64,000 nucleotides of DNA from Gammaproteobacteria bacterium (GCA_026707735.1 JAPOWH010000027.1:1-64000); one strand, 5' to 3'; numbered from the stretch's first letter, positions 36,707 through 46,081 are shown. Notes: generated by a model not told the origin, from the sequence alone. A program made the numbers and translations.

Positions 36707-38359
36707 ATGAGTCACGACATCGTAATTCGAGGTGGAACCGTATTCGACGGGAATGGCGGGGAAGGCTTTACAGCCGACGTAGGCATAACCGGAGACACCA
36801 TTGATTCCATCGGAAAAGTGGAAGGCAAGGCAAAGCGCGAGATCGACGCACAGGGTCTTTGCGTCTCGCCGGGATTCATCGACCTTCACACCCACCTTGA
36901 TGCCCAAGTGGGTTGGGATCCTCAGGTGACGTCGATTAGTTGGCATGGAGTCACCACCGCGCTGTTCGGCAATTGTGGAGTTACTTTTGCTCCCTGCAAG
37001 GCTGCAGACAGAGAATTCCTCGCTGGAATGATGGAAACCGTGGAAGACATTCCCAAGCAAGCAATCCTCCATGGATTGCCTTGGAACTGGGAGACATACG
37101 GCGAATATCTTGATGCGTTGGGACAGCTGGGTCCGTCGATCAACATCTGTGGCTTGGTGGGGCACTGCGCAATTCGATTCAATGTCATGGGCGAACGTGC
37201 CGTTGAAGAGCCAGCCACTGCCGAGGAAGTTCGAGAAATCGCCCGCATCGCCGGGCAGTCCGTAAAGGAAGGTGCACTAGGGTTTTCCACTAATCGATTG
37301 CCAGGACATCGTCTGCCGGATGGACGCTCAATACCTGGCACCTTTGCCGAACGCGACGAACTTCGTGCAGTCGCCGCAGAAGTAGGCAAGTTTGGAGGGC
37401 TAATGCAAACCGTCTCCGATTTCCGCGATTTCGACGCTGAAATGGATTTGATCCGAGACGAAGCGCGCTGTGCTCGCGGAGCTTTGTTTAGCAGTGCTGC
37501 TGAGATCGGCACTCAACGTTTAGATGCGCGTGTGAATGCCATGCGCGATGACGGGCTTAATGTAACTTCAGTCACCGTTCCACGTTCTGGCGGAGGAGTT
37601 GGTGGACTGTCGACAAACAATTTCTTCCGTACCAAATCGTGGAACGAACTACGGAAGCTAGATCTCGACGGAAGAGTGGCCGCGATTAGAAATCCCGCCA
37701 CACGCCAGCGACTGATCGACGAAGTGAAGGAACAGGGAGATCGCCTGAAAGAGGGAATGAAACGATGGTTCTACATGGGACCTGGACCAAGACCACGCTA
37801 TACGCATCGATTGGACGAGAGCCTCTTTCACATGGCACAGCAAGCTCAAGAGCATCCAGTAGAAACTTGGCTGCGTCTAACCGATGATTCTGACGGCAAA
37901 GCCCTTTTCCACATGAGAGGGTTCAATGTCAATTTGGATTCACTTCAAGAGTTAATTACCACGGACTGGGCAATGCCCGGTTTGGGTGATGCGGGAGCGC
38001 ACGTTAGCCAGATGATTGACTCGGGATGGTCAACCTTCATATTGTCCCATTGGCATCGTGACACCGGAGTGTACTCACTAGGCGAAGCGATACGACGGAT
38101 CTCTAAGGTGCCTTCACAGGTGCTTGGACTTTCGGACCGAGGGACATTGGAAGTCGGCAAACGTGCAGACGTGAATGTGTTCGACATTGACAAACTTGAA
38201 GAACGAATGCCGCGCATCGTCCACGATTTTCCCTTCGGGGCGCCTCGATTCATCCAGAAGGCTAGCGGTTACCACATGACAATGTGCAATGGGACGGTTG
38301 TGCTTGAGAACGACGAGCTTTCAGGCGAAACAGGCGGGAGAGTGCTACGCAGCAACTAA
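36707..38359 (+). CDS. N-acyl-D-amino-acid deacylase family amidohydrolase
   Basis: A 550-residue metal-dependent hydrolase of the D-aminoacylase/dihydroorotase-like superfamily. Residues 1-55 form the N-terminal part of the small beta-domain (IVIRGGTVFDGNG), followed by H61-T-H63 (FIDLHTHLDAQ) and C90 (FGNCGVTFAPC), which bridges the metals in D-aminoacylase. GLGDAGAHVS carries the catalytic Asp. A further beta-domain segment closes the protein. AAGGGG lies 9 nt before the ATG at 36707, deciding against an upstream extension to 36527. It probably releases D-amino acids from N-acyl forms, or cleaves a related amide; the exact substrate is unknown. It diverges from the PTPS gene. Confidence 0.9.
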   Translation: MSHDIVIRGGTVFDGNGGEGFTADVGITGDTIDSIGKVEGKAKREIDAQGLCVSPGFIDLHTHLDAQVGWDPQVTSISWHGVTTALFGNCGVTFAPCKAADREFLAGMMETVEDIPKQAILHGLPWNWETYGEYLDALGQLGPSINICGLVGHCAIRFNVMGERAVEEPATAEEVREIARIAGQSVKEGALGFSTNRLPGHRLPDGRSIPGTFAERDELRAVAAEVGKFGGLMQTVSDFRDFDAEMDLIRDEARCARGALFSSAAEIGTQRLDARVNAMRDDGLNVTSVTVPRSGGGVGGLSTNNFFRTKSWNELRKLDLDGRVAAIRNPATRQRLIDEVKEQGDRLKEGMKRWFYMGPGPRPRYTHRLDESLFHMAQQAQEHPVETWLRLTDDSDGKALFHMRGFNVNLDSLQELITTDWAMPGLGDAGAHVSQMIDSGWSTFILSHWHRDTGVYSLGEAIRRISKVPSQVLGLSDRGTLEVGKRADVNVFDIDKLEERMPRIVHDFPFGAPRFIQKASGYHMTMCNGTVVLENDELSGETGGRVLRSN

Positions 38360-38539
38360 TAAGCTCTCTTTGTGTCACTTTAGGTGAAGCGACGCATACT
38401 CTATTGCATGAACATACGTCCATTTCCGTTGATCCAAGTGCCATCAAGGAGCTGACGCGCGAATGACGATTCTGTGGGAAACTGCTGTTACAATTCCCCG
38501 ACTTAAGTCAACGATGTCGGAGAATTCGATTCACTGATT

Positions 38540-39397
38540 ATGCCGACAGGAAAAGGTCCGAACATCGACGTTCAACACTTTCGAACGATCTTCATTTCGG
38601 ATGTACATCTGGGCACGAAGGGCTGCCAAGCTGACCGCTTGTTGGGTTTTCTCCAGCGCCACACCTGTGATCAACTCTACTTGGTTGGAGACATCATTGA
38701 TGGATGGCAAATCAAATCGAACTTTTATTGGCCAGAATCTCACATGGAGGTAGTTCGAGAGATACTTCGACATGCCAAACTCAATACCAGTGTTACTTAC
38801 GTAACTGGCAACCACGACGAATTCCTACGCAAGTACTCGAACGCCGAGTTTGGTGCGCTTCGGTTGGTTGACACCGCCACGCATGAAACGGCGGACGGAC
38901 GAAAGCTACTAGTCATTCACGGCGACCAGTTCGATGTGGTCACTCGGTATCACAAGTGGGTTGCGGTACTCGGAGACATTGGCTATTCGATCTTGCTAGG
39001 TCTAAACAACTGGCTCAACTGGTGGCGAGAACGCTTCGGCTACGATCATTGGTCCCTCTCGGCCTGGGTAAAAGGCAAGGTCAAATCGGCAGTCAACTAC
39101 CTCAGCAACTTTGAGACAGCGGTTGTCAAGGAATGCCAACGTCAGAAGTACGACGGCGTCATCTGCGGACACATTCACCATGCAGAGCATCGAGCATTCG
39201 ACGACGTCGAGTACTACAACTGCGGAGATTGGGTTGAGAGCTGTACAGCTTTGTTGGAAGACGAGTCTGGAAAAATCACGGTCTACAAAGACACTCCACC
39301 CAAATCCAACATAACAAAGATCCGCGTTCGCAAATTACGATCTTTCAGTAAAGCCCGACGGGCCGCCGCAGCTTCCAACGACCGTACCTATAGGTAA
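38540..39397 (+). CDS. Calcineurin-type metallophosphoesterase (LpxH-like)
   Basis: A 285-residue dinuclear-metal phosphoesterase. The motifs are complete: SDVHLG (D-x-H) near residue 16, VGDIIDG near 49, TGNHDE near 93, HGDQFD near 125 and CGHIHHAEH near 210. The group is usually annotated as UDP-2,3-diacylglucosamine diphosphatase, the lipid A step, but similar proteins form a separate branch beside glycosyltransferases. Here a GT4 gene follows after 15 bp, so a role in lipid or glycolipid phosphate removal is inferred. The basic C-terminus may contact membranes. Confidence 0.87.
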   Translation: MPTGKGPNIDVQHFRTIFISDVHLGTKGCQADRLLGFLQRHTCDQLYLVGDIIDGWQIKSNFYWPESHMEVVREILRHAKLNTSVTYVTGNHDEFLRKYSNAEFGALRLVDTATHETADGRKLLVIHGDQFDVVTRYHKWVAVLGDIGYSILLGLNNWLNWWRERFGYDHWSLSAWVKGKVKSAVNYLSNFETAVVKECQRQKYDGVICGHIHHAEHRAFDDVEYYNCGDWVESCTALLEDESGKITVYKDTPPKSNITKIRVRKLRSFSKARRAAAASNDRTYR

Positions 39398-39412
39398 GCC
39401 TGTCACCCGATC

Positions 39413-40426
39413 TTGCACGTCAAGAACAAGATCCTATTTGTAACCGATGCATGGCACCCCCAGGTGAACGGGGTCGTCGTGCTTGTTTCCGCATTGCTGG
39501 AAGCGTTGCATCGCATGGACGTTGAGACCGAGGTCATTCACCCAGGGCTGTTTCCGAGAATTCCAGCCCCAAAGTATCCCGAAATTCAACTCGCATTGAC
39601 GCCTTGGCGTCTCAGCAAGTACGTCGAGGCCGATACTGAGCATTGGGTTCACATCGTAACGGAAGGGCCGCTTGGACTGGCTGCTCGTGCGTTATGCAAA
39701 AAACGAGCGATTCCATTTACAACGGCAATTCACACGAAATTCCCAGAGTATGTGAACATTTTGTTTGGCGCACCCCCATCGTGGGGCTATCGCTATCTTC
39801 GTTGGTTCCACTCTCCCGCACATGCCACAATCGTTCAAACCCTCGGACAACAACAAGAACTGCACCAACACGGCCTCGAACACTTGCATGTTGTCGGTGG
39901 CGGCGTAGATACCAATCGGTTTCGACCCCAATTGCAAGCAATCCGCAACAAACCCGTGCTACTTTACGTGGGTAGAGTAAGCAAGGAAAAGAACATCGAA
40001 GCGTTTTTGGACATCGATATCGACAGCGAAAAAATCGTCGTTGGAGATGGGCCTGATCGCAATAGACTAGAAAACGAATTCTCCCATGTCCAATTTAAAG
40101 GCTATCGGCGGGGAGAGGAACTTGTGAGGGAGTATGCGCAAGCCGACTGCCTCGTGTTTCCGTCTAGGACGGACACTTTTGGATTAGTGTTGATTGAGGC
40201 CATGGCATGCGGCACTCCAGTTGCAAGCTTTCCCACGACCGGACCACTAGATGTGATTCAAAACGGCGTTACTGGCTATATCGACGAAGATCTGCACATT
40301 GCAATCGAGCGCGCCTTGCAGCTTGATCGCACGAAGGTGCGTAGCGAGGCAATGCACTTTTCCTGGGAACGTGTGGCGGAGCGATTCGCGCAAGTGCACG
40401 ATGTTTCTCATAATGGAGTACAGTAA
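39413..40426 (+). CDS. Glycosyltransferase family 4 protein
   Basis: A 337-residue GT-B fold retaining glycosyltransferase. The N-terminal domain begins KILFVTDAWHPQVNGVV; the C-terminal nucleotide-sugar domain has LLYVGRVSKEKNIEAFLD near residue 183 and the E-x7-E element in DTFGLVLIEAMACGTPVAS near 260. It resembles bacterial mannosyl/glucosyl-lipid transferases that act with diacylglycerol. TTG at 39413 is the only plausible start, without a clear ribosome site, so translation is probably coupled to the phosphoesterase gene 15 bp upstream. The acceptor is unknown. Confidence 0.88.
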   Translation: MHVKNKILFVTDAWHPQVNGVVVLVSALLEALHRMDVETEVIHPGLFPRIPAPKYPEIQLALTPWRLSKYVEADTEHWVHIVTEGPLGLAARALCKKRAIPFTTAIHTKFPEYVNILFGAPPSWGYRYLRWFHSPAHATIVQTLGQQQELHQHGLEHLHVVGGGVDTNRFRPQLQAIRNKPVLLYVGRVSKEKNIEAFLDIDIDSEKIVVGDGPDRNRLENEFSHVQFKGYRRGEELVREYAQADCLVFPSRTDTFGLVLIEAMACGTPVASFPTTGPLDVIQNGVTGYIDEDLHIAIERALQLDRTKVRSEAMHFSWERVAERFAQVHDVSHNGVQ

Positions 40427-40490
40427 CCAAGTGAGTGCAAAGCTAACTACTTGCCTGCGCCAACTCTAGGTCACACACGAGGAGACGAAT

Positions 40491-42335
40491 ATGCCGCAAA
40501 GCGAATCCCATGCCTCACCATCTTTCGACCAAGTCGTTGCAAGAGCTGTCAGCCGTCGAACGGTGTTGGCGGGTTCGGCAAGTGCCGCGTTGTTGAGTTT
40601 GTTTGGTTGTGCGAGCACGACGGGAACTGGCAAGGGAGCGCGTCCCCCTTCGACAAAGATCGGGGCTGATGCCAATCTCATGCAATTCAACCCGGTCACT
40701 CTAAGAGAAGCGGCAACACCAAATGGTCGTAGTTGGCCTTTAGTATCACAAGACTACGAATTCGATCTCATCCTGCCGTGGGGCGACCCGATCAATCCAA
40801 CCGGACCCAAATTCAGGTGGCCTCCAAATGCCGAAGACCAAGCAGTCCAGATCGGCACCGGGCACGACGGCATGTGGTTCTTCCCAAGTTCCGATAGCCC
40901 AAACAGCAAGGGAGTCCTAGCCATAAATCACGAATTTGGATCCACGGCCACCATACTCGGCAAGTCGTTGCCGCAGAGCCTAGAGGAAGTCCGCGTTTCG
41001 CAACATGCGCATGGAGTGTCCATATTGAACATCGAGCGCGTGGATGGCAGATGGAAGAGTGTCGGCGGAGACAATGTCCGGAGAGTCCATGTCAATACGC
41101 CGGTTACGTTTTCTGGTCCTGCGGCAAATCACGCCTTGCTCGCAAATCGCAGCGATGATGTTGCCAAGGGCACACTAAACAACTGCGCCTTTGGGCATAC
41201 ACCATGGGGAACGTATCTCACTTGCGAAGAGAATTGGGCGTTTTACTTCGGTACAACGAGATCCGGCTTTAGTCCAACGGTTGAGCAACAGCGCTACGGT
41301 CTTTTCGGACGCTCGTTCTACGGCTGGCACAACTTCGATCCAAGATTCAACCTTCAGTCTGAAGACTATGCCAATGAAAGCCACCGATTCGGTTGGATCG
41401 TGGAAATCGATCCCAATGATGCCAATCAGGTTCCGGTGAAGCACACAGCGCTGGGTCGTTTTGGACACGAGGGCGCAACAGTCGCCGTTGGCAAAGACGA
41501 TCGAGTTGTCGTCTACTTGGGCGACGATTCAGGTAACGAGCACATTTACAAGTTCGTCAGTTCAGCTAGCTACCAAAAGCTATTGCGTGAAGGGAAATCT
41601 CCCCTAGCTCATGGACAACTCTATGTCGCCAAATTCAACGAGGATCAAACCGGTGAGTGGATACCCCTCTCAATGGACAACCCTGCACTCGCTGAGCGTT
41701 TCAAGGATGAAGCCGAAATCGTCACCTACGTGCGAATCGCCGCAAAAATCGTGGGTGCCACACCCATGGACCGCCCAGAATGGATCACCATTGGTCCAAA
41801 CGGGGAAGCCTATTGCACGTTAACCAACAATTCCCGTAGAACTGTACCCAATGCAGCCAACCCCATGGCTCCAAACACACATGGACACATCATTCGGTGG
41901 ACTGACTCCGACCAACACATTGGATTGGACTTCACGTGGGACATATTTCTAATGGCACGGGACACCCAAAACACAGAAGAGCTCTTCGATAGTCCTGACG
42001 GCCTTTGGGCAGATTCAGAAGGACGCTTATTCATAGAAACTGATGGAAATCAATCTGACTCAGATACATCAATCAACAATCAACTGTTGGTTGCGGACAC
42101 GAACACAGGAGAAATCCGAAGGTTGTTCACGGGCGTAAATGATTGCGAGATTACAGGGCTAGCGGTAACTCCTGACCAACGCACAATGTTCGTGAATATT
42201 CAACATCCCGGTGTTTCTAACTTTCGCCCAGGGGAGGAAGGCAGGATTTTTCCAGCATTAGGAGAAACAACTTCGGTGCCCCGAGATTGCACTGTAGTGC
42301 TAGAAAAGAAAGATGGTGGCGTTGTCGGATCTTAG
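40491..42335 (+). CDS. phoX: PhoX family alkaline phosphatase
   Basis: A 614-residue protein of the PhoX (DUF839) family, Tat-exported, calcium- and iron-dependent phosphomonoesterases that release phosphate from organic esters. The twin-arginine motif is SRRTVLAG (R22, R23), with a hydrophobic stretch ending in LFGC, so it might also be lipid-anchored at C40. Family landmarks include GHDGMWFFP, NCAFGHTPWGTYLTCEENWAFYFG (in two pieces: NCAFGHTPWGTYLTCEEN and WAFYFG) and GYDD-type acidic stretches. GAGGAG precedes the ATG. No pho box was recognised upstream. Marine bacteria depend on PhoX under phosphate limitation. Confidence 0.9.
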   Translation: MPQSESHASPSFDQVVARAVSRRTVLAGSASAALLSLFGCASTTGTGKGARPPSTKIGADANLMQFNPVTLREAATPNGRSWPLVSQDYEFDLILPWGDPINPTGPKFRWPPNAEDQAVQIGTGHDGMWFFPSSDSPNSKGVLAINHEFGSTATILGKSLPQSLEEVRVSQHAHGVSILNIERVDGRWKSVGGDNVRRVHVNTPVTFSGPAANHALLANRSDDVAKGTLNNCAFGHTPWGTYLTCEENWAFYFGTTRSGFSPTVEQQRYGLFGRSFYGWHNFDPRFNLQSEDYANESHRFGWIVEIDPNDANQVPVKHTALGRFGHEGATVAVGKDDRVVVYLGDDSGNEHIYKFVSSASYQKLLREGKSPLAHGQLYVAKFNEDQTGEWIPLSMDNPALAERFKDEAEIVTYVRIAAKIVGATPMDRPEWITIGPNGEAYCTLTNNSRRTVPNAANPMAPNTHGHIIRWTDSDQHIGLDFTWDIFLMARDTQNTEELFDSPDGLWADSEGRLFIETDGNQSDSDTSINNQLLVADTNTGEIRRLFTGVNDCEITGLAVTPDQRTMFVNIQHPGVSNFRPGEEGRIFPALGETTSVPRDCTVVLEKKDGGVVGS

Positions 42336-42466
42336 TGCGCAATCTACAGCCTCAAAAATCGTTAGTACACGCAAATACCTGCCCGCGCAGAGCCCAGTCT
42401 GCTGATTTCGATGTCGTGACACTACAAGTAGACTGGCGATAGCTGCCCATACGGCGAGACATTAGA

Positions 42467-42988
42467 TTGGAAGAAGATCTTCGCAAGATACATGATCGAT
42501 TGGGAATCGCGTCAGACTACGAGCAAACAACGGGTCTTTCACTCCAGAAGACTCCCGACGACCTGATCTCAATTGGTGAAGACATCTACGGACGTCCGCA
42601 GCGATTATCTGCCGCTGCCGCTAGTGCATGGCGGGAAATGCAAAGTTCGGCCCGCGACGACCAAGTGGATCTGCTGCTTGTATCCGCATTTCGGTCAATT
42701 GAATACCAAATCGAGGTTATAGAACGACTTTTGGCCAAAGGTGAGAATATTGAAGATATCTTGACGCGCGTTGCCGCGCCAGGATTTAGCGAACACCAAA
42801 GCGGGAACGCAGTAGACCTAACATCCAGCGACACAGAAGTGCTTGAGGAAGACTTCGATGAATCTCATGCGTTTGCTTGGCTGATGAGAAACGCGGCTAA
42901 ACACCGTTTCTACCTTTCCTATCCAAAGGGGAACGAACTTGGTGTGATTTATGAACCGTGGCATTGGTGCTACCGCGAAGACACTTGA
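42467..42988 (+). CDS. M15B (VanY-like) D-Ala-D-Ala carboxypeptidase family protein
   Basis: A 173-residue zinc peptidase of the VanY/M15 family, which trims peptidoglycan stem peptides. The zinc set is H110 and D117 (GFSEHQSGNAVDL) with H166 (EPWHWCYR); E163 is the likely base. VSAFRSIEYQ is the family's substrate-binding segment. No signal peptide is present and the frame closes at 42440-42442, so export would need another route or the protein works on cytoplasmic muropeptides. The start is TTG at 42467. It lies 131 bp after phoX and converges with vapC. Confidence 0.85.
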   Translation: MEEDLRKIHDRLGIASDYEQTTGLSLQKTPDDLISIGEDIYGRPQRLSAAAASAWREMQSSARDDQVDLLLVSAFRSIEYQIEVIERLLAKGENIEDILTRVAAPGFSEHQSGNAVDLTSSDTEVLEEDFDESHAFAWLMRNAAKHRFYLSYPKGNELGVIYEPWHWCYREDT

Positions 42989-43123
42989 CGGGAATCATCG
43001 CGACACTCACATTTGGCGACCAGCGCGAGAGTTCAAATTGTTAGGACGAGCGAGGCAATCTTGTGTAGCGGGAAGTATGAGACACTGACAATCGAGTTGG
43101 TCAACTAAAGACCTACTTCTTGA

Positions 43124-43534
43124 TCACGCATCTGTCGGTCCCGGCATGACCATTGCTGGCTGAATATCTGTACGCATGAAGTCATGACCTTTAAAAAGCA
43201 AAGGCTCACCTGAGGTTGTTGACAACGCGTAAGCAAAGCAATCACCAAAGTTCAATCCTGCAATGTGCCGGCCCTTGCCAAAGCGTCGCCATGCGATTCT
43301 CGCAGCCGAAAAGTGCTCGATCGTGACTGGTATTATTTCGATGGCGCTTGCCGATAGAAAAGCGTCAAACAACTCACCCGATCCACTTCCACCTCGATTC
43401 TCAGCGACAATTGCGGATTCAAGAGCGTTGGCTGAGGACAGGCGACAGTGTGATGCTGCGATCAACTCTTCATACATGGCAGCGTCCGGTTCGCCGAACA
43501 ATACAGCCAAAATTGCGGAGCTGTCTACTATCAC
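43124..43534 (-). CDS. vapC: VapC toxin (PIN-domain ribonuclease)
   Basis: A 136-residue PIN-domain RNase. The four acidic metal-binding residues can be read as D4 (MIVDSSA), E39 (NALESA), D98 (FGDCFAYAL) and D118 (FKGHDF). VapC toxins cleave tRNA or rRNA when freed from VapB. The start overlaps vapB by 4 bp (ATGA), giving the standard antitoxin-first order. It is complete and looks active. It converges with the VanY-like gene. Confidence 0.95.
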   Translation of the reverse strand: MIVDSSAILAVLFGEPDAAMYEELIAASHCRLSSANALESAIVAENRGGSGSGELFDAFLSASAIEIIPVTIEHFSAARIAWRRFGKGRHIAGLNFGDCFAYALSTTSGEPLLFKGHDFMRTDIQPAMVMPGPTDA

Positions 43535-43788
43535 TTTGGCAAACCCTTTTCGTCGTAGAGCAAGCTCCCATGCTCTATGGCGGCAGGTCCGTCACCAAGT
43601 AGGCTAGCGAACTGATTGGCAATGCGTCGCATTTCCGCTAATCGCTCTTGAGTTCCTTGAGCGTGGAGTTCTCGCTCGAGTTTTTCTCGTAAGGCTTCGG
43701 TAATTGCTCTAGTCTTGGTTTTGCCAATTAGCTGCGCCAATTCACCTGCAAGCCTACAGGTTTCTTCGTTCTTAATGTTTAGACCCAT
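43531..43788 (-). CDS. vapB: VapB antitoxin (Rv0623-like / PSK family)
   Basis: An 85-residue antitoxin. The N-terminal 45 residues (MGLNIKNEETCRLAGELAQ and TKTRAITEALREKLE) fit a ribbon-helix-helix DNA-binding dimer of the PSK_trans_fac type; the C-terminal 40 residues would wrap VapC. It overlaps vapC by 4 bp. A perfect inverted repeat sits 12-37 bp upstream and is the probable autoregulatory operator. Confidence 0.93.
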   Translation of the reverse strand: MGLNIKNEETCRLAGELAQLIGKTKTRAITEALREKLERELHAQGTQERLAEMRRIANQFASLLGDGPAAIEHGSLLYDEKGLPK

Positions 43789-43799
43789 GAGTCAATTGG

Positions 43800-43825
43800 G
43801 GTAGAATTACAAACAAAATTCTACC
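43800..43825 (-). promoter_or_regulatory. Probable VapBC operator
   Basis: A perfect 9-bp inverted repeat, GGTAGAATT and AATTCTACC, with an 8-bp spacer, just upstream of vapB. On the minus strand TAGAAT (43823-43818) inside the repeat can serve as the -10 box, so VapB binding would block the promoter. Such operators are typical for RHH antitoxins. Confidence 0.7.
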
Positions 43826-44097
43826 ATTTAACTATCGAGTTTAGATTCAAATGACATGGCAGACAGGGCCAAAACGCTTTGCCCGGATGTCGACTCCGCC
43901 ACCACGAAGTATCAGTCTGGTTAACCTTTACTTAGGTGTGAGAGATTAATCGCTATTCAATTTAGAAACTGTCTCAGAGGCTGCTCTTCGAAGGTTTCCT
44001 GACACGCATAATGTTGAAGGATAGACAATCGAGTGCGATACATGAATGAAACTGTAGATTCTGGTCCCAGGAATCGCCATTTCGGCATATGTGAGAC
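43826..44097. other. Intergenic region upstream of the PhyH-HEAT gene
   Basis: About 270 bp between the vapBC operator and the next gene. An AT-rich stretch continues to about 43855. No convincing promoter, hairpin or small gene is seen. Confidence 0.4.
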
Positions 44098-46077
44098 GTG
44101 AGGGATAATCTGCAATCTAGTGTTGATTTCGATAACGATTCGCGCGACTTGCTGGCCTATACACCAATTGAACCCAATAGGCTTTTGCGCGAGTATTGCA
44201 GCCGCGGACTTGTCGTGCTATCGCCTGAGTCTCTAGGAGTATCCGGAGACATCCATAAGTCCATCTACGAAACCGAGAAGGAGCTATTTGACGCACGAAA
44301 AACCATCGATGCACATTCAATGCCCGAGGTCTGCGCCATATTGTCATCGCCCGGCGTTGTAGATGCGTGTAATGCGATTCTCGGCGAGAATTGGGCAATT
44401 GTGCCGTTCACTCACAATGCTCCATTTCCCAGCGGTGCCCGCGACCAGCATTGGCACAAGGACGATAACGGTCCGTTCAATGGTCGAAAGCATCGGCACC
44501 ACCAAGCAGTTCAAGCAGAACTTCTCTATTACCCTCAAGCAGTTCAATTGGATATGGGACCGACTGCAACGGTCCCCTATTCGCAATATTGGACGTTCAA
44601 TCACGAGGAAAACCACGACAATTTCGCTGGTGCAGACCATCTGGATTTCGCCTACCATCTTAGCGGCATGGAATGGATTCCGGTAAGCGGCCCCAAGTCC
44701 TCCTATTCACAACAGGACATTGTTGAACAACGTACCGACCATGACGTGCGAATGAGAAGCGCAGTCGAGAAGCTTGAATGGCCACTTAACAAACCTTTCG
44801 AAGTTGGTCCGCTACATGCAGGAAGCGTCGTGATCTATTCCCACAATCTTCTGCACCGTGGCAATCACAGACGAGACGCCTGGAAGACCTGGAAACAACG
44901 ACCTCGGTTCATGTGGCGTTTTTGGCTATTCCGAACAACTGAGCCATGTGGCGAGCTACCACCTGCCTACGATTGGCGAACTGAGAGTAACGATGGGCTA
45001 ACCGGAGTCGACACACGCAGTGCCAGCGAAGATGTGACGTCAGTCTGGAACTATCACCTAGCATGGATCCACAGCGGACATCGCAAAACCAATTCGGAAG
45101 TTCAAGAGGCAACAGTCACCAACAGTATGGGCGCGAACTTTAAGCATCTTGAAGATCAATTGAGACTAAAAGGCGAAACCAACGAGCCAAAAAGGATTGG
45201 AGCTGCCTACCGGTTGGCGCATAGAGCGGAGTATCCAGCAGCTCTCGACGTTTTGCATAGGGGACTTCACGACGATCTGGAAAGCGTGCGCCGCGCCGCT
45301 ACCTATGGACTTGCTGCCGTAGGGTCTTCTTGCACTCCTATACTCTTGGCGGCAACAGCTTCAACGTCCCGTTGGGTTCGCAAGGCAGCTGCATTCTGTT
45401 TAGGCGAGGCGGGTGAATTGGCCAAGCCCGTGGTTGACGAGCTCACGACGCTTCTCTTGTCCGATCCGTCCGTCTACGTGCGGAGCGTCGCGGCTTCTGC
45501 GCTAGGATGCGTTGGGCGTCGAGCCGTTGGTGAAAGTGAGGATACAGCTGCCGCTGTGGTCCCGGTTTCCTCAGGTGCGCTGGTTCAGAGTCTCAGTCTG
45601 GAGCCAAACCGCTTGGCTATGGATAAGGCGCAGGGACGTAGCATAAAGCTCGTTCGTCCAACCGATGAATGCGACGTGTGCGAAGGGATCGGTATTGACT
45701 ACGGTGAAGATCGCTATGAACCCGTTCGATCAGCAGTACGGGAAAACGCTCTGTGGTCTTTGGTGGTCCTCTGTTCCCACGGACCAGCAACTCTTGGCCA
45801 ATCGTTAGATTCTGTGATTCAGTGTCTTACAGAAATTGCCATATCCGACAAGAATGTCTTTTGCGCGGGATTTGCCATGGACGCGCTCAATCGGCTACTG
45901 CACCTAGACTGTAGAGTATCGTCTCGTCCAAGCGTACTTAAGCAACTCTCTGTGGAATTACCATCCATTCTTGCTACTTCAACGATACATCCAACGGAAT
46001 CCCTTATTCGAGGTGGGCTTCCGATTGAGCAATTGCAAGCGATTAAGGAAGAGGCAACCTTACAAGCTAAACTTTGA
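44098..46077 (+). CDS. PhyH-family dioxygenase fused to HEAT repeats
   Basis: A 659-residue protein. Residues 25-290 form a PhyH-like Fe(II)/2-oxoglutarate oxygenase: H120-x-D122 (HWHKDDNG), with the distal His at 249 or 253 (YSHNLLHRGNHR) and R274 as a possible cosubstrate contact. Residues 365-480 contain HEAT/PBS-lyase-like repeats (VRRAATYGLAAVG, VRKAAAFCLGEAG, VRSVAASALGCVG), each with the usual VR-x-AA start; a cysteine pair (CDVC) follows near residue 530 and further helices continue to the end. PhyH proteins are normally 250-350 residues, so this is a large fusion. The repeats probably bind a protein partner. GTG at 44098 is the start; an in-frame stop lies not far upstream. Confidence 0.82.
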   Translation: MRDNLQSSVDFDNDSRDLLAYTPIEPNRLLREYCSRGLVVLSPESLGVSGDIHKSIYETEKELFDARKTIDAHSMPEVCAILSSPGVVDACNAILGENWAIVPFTHNAPFPSGARDQHWHKDDNGPFNGRKHRHHQAVQAELLYYPQAVQLDMGPTATVPYSQYWTFNHEENHDNFAGADHLDFAYHLSGMEWIPVSGPKSSYSQQDIVEQRTDHDVRMRSAVEKLEWPLNKPFEVGPLHAGSVVIYSHNLLHRGNHRRDAWKTWKQRPRFMWRFWLFRTTEPCGELPPAYDWRTESNDGLTGVDTRSASEDVTSVWNYHLAWIHSGHRKTNSEVQEATVTNSMGANFKHLEDQLRLKGETNEPKRIGAAYRLAHRAEYPAALDVLHRGLHDDLESVRRAATYGLAAVGSSCTPILLAATASTSRWVRKAAAFCLGEAGELAKPVVDELTTLLLSDPSVYVRSVAASALGCVGRRAVGESEDTAAAVVPVSSGALVQSLSLEPNRLAMDKAQGRSIKLVRPTDECDVCEGIGIDYGEDRYEPVRSAVRENALWSLVVLCSHGPATLGQSLDSVIQCLTEIAISDKNVFCAGFAMDALNRLLHLDCRVSSRPSVLKQLSVELPSILATSTIHPTESLIRGGLPIEQLQAIKEEATLQAKL

Positions 46078-46081
46078 GCGT

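Noticed and set aside
36617-37512. Two long minus-strand frames (182 and 196 codons)
   Set aside because: They are antisense to the D-aminoacylase-like gene and overlap its strong start signal; neither encodes a recognisable protein.
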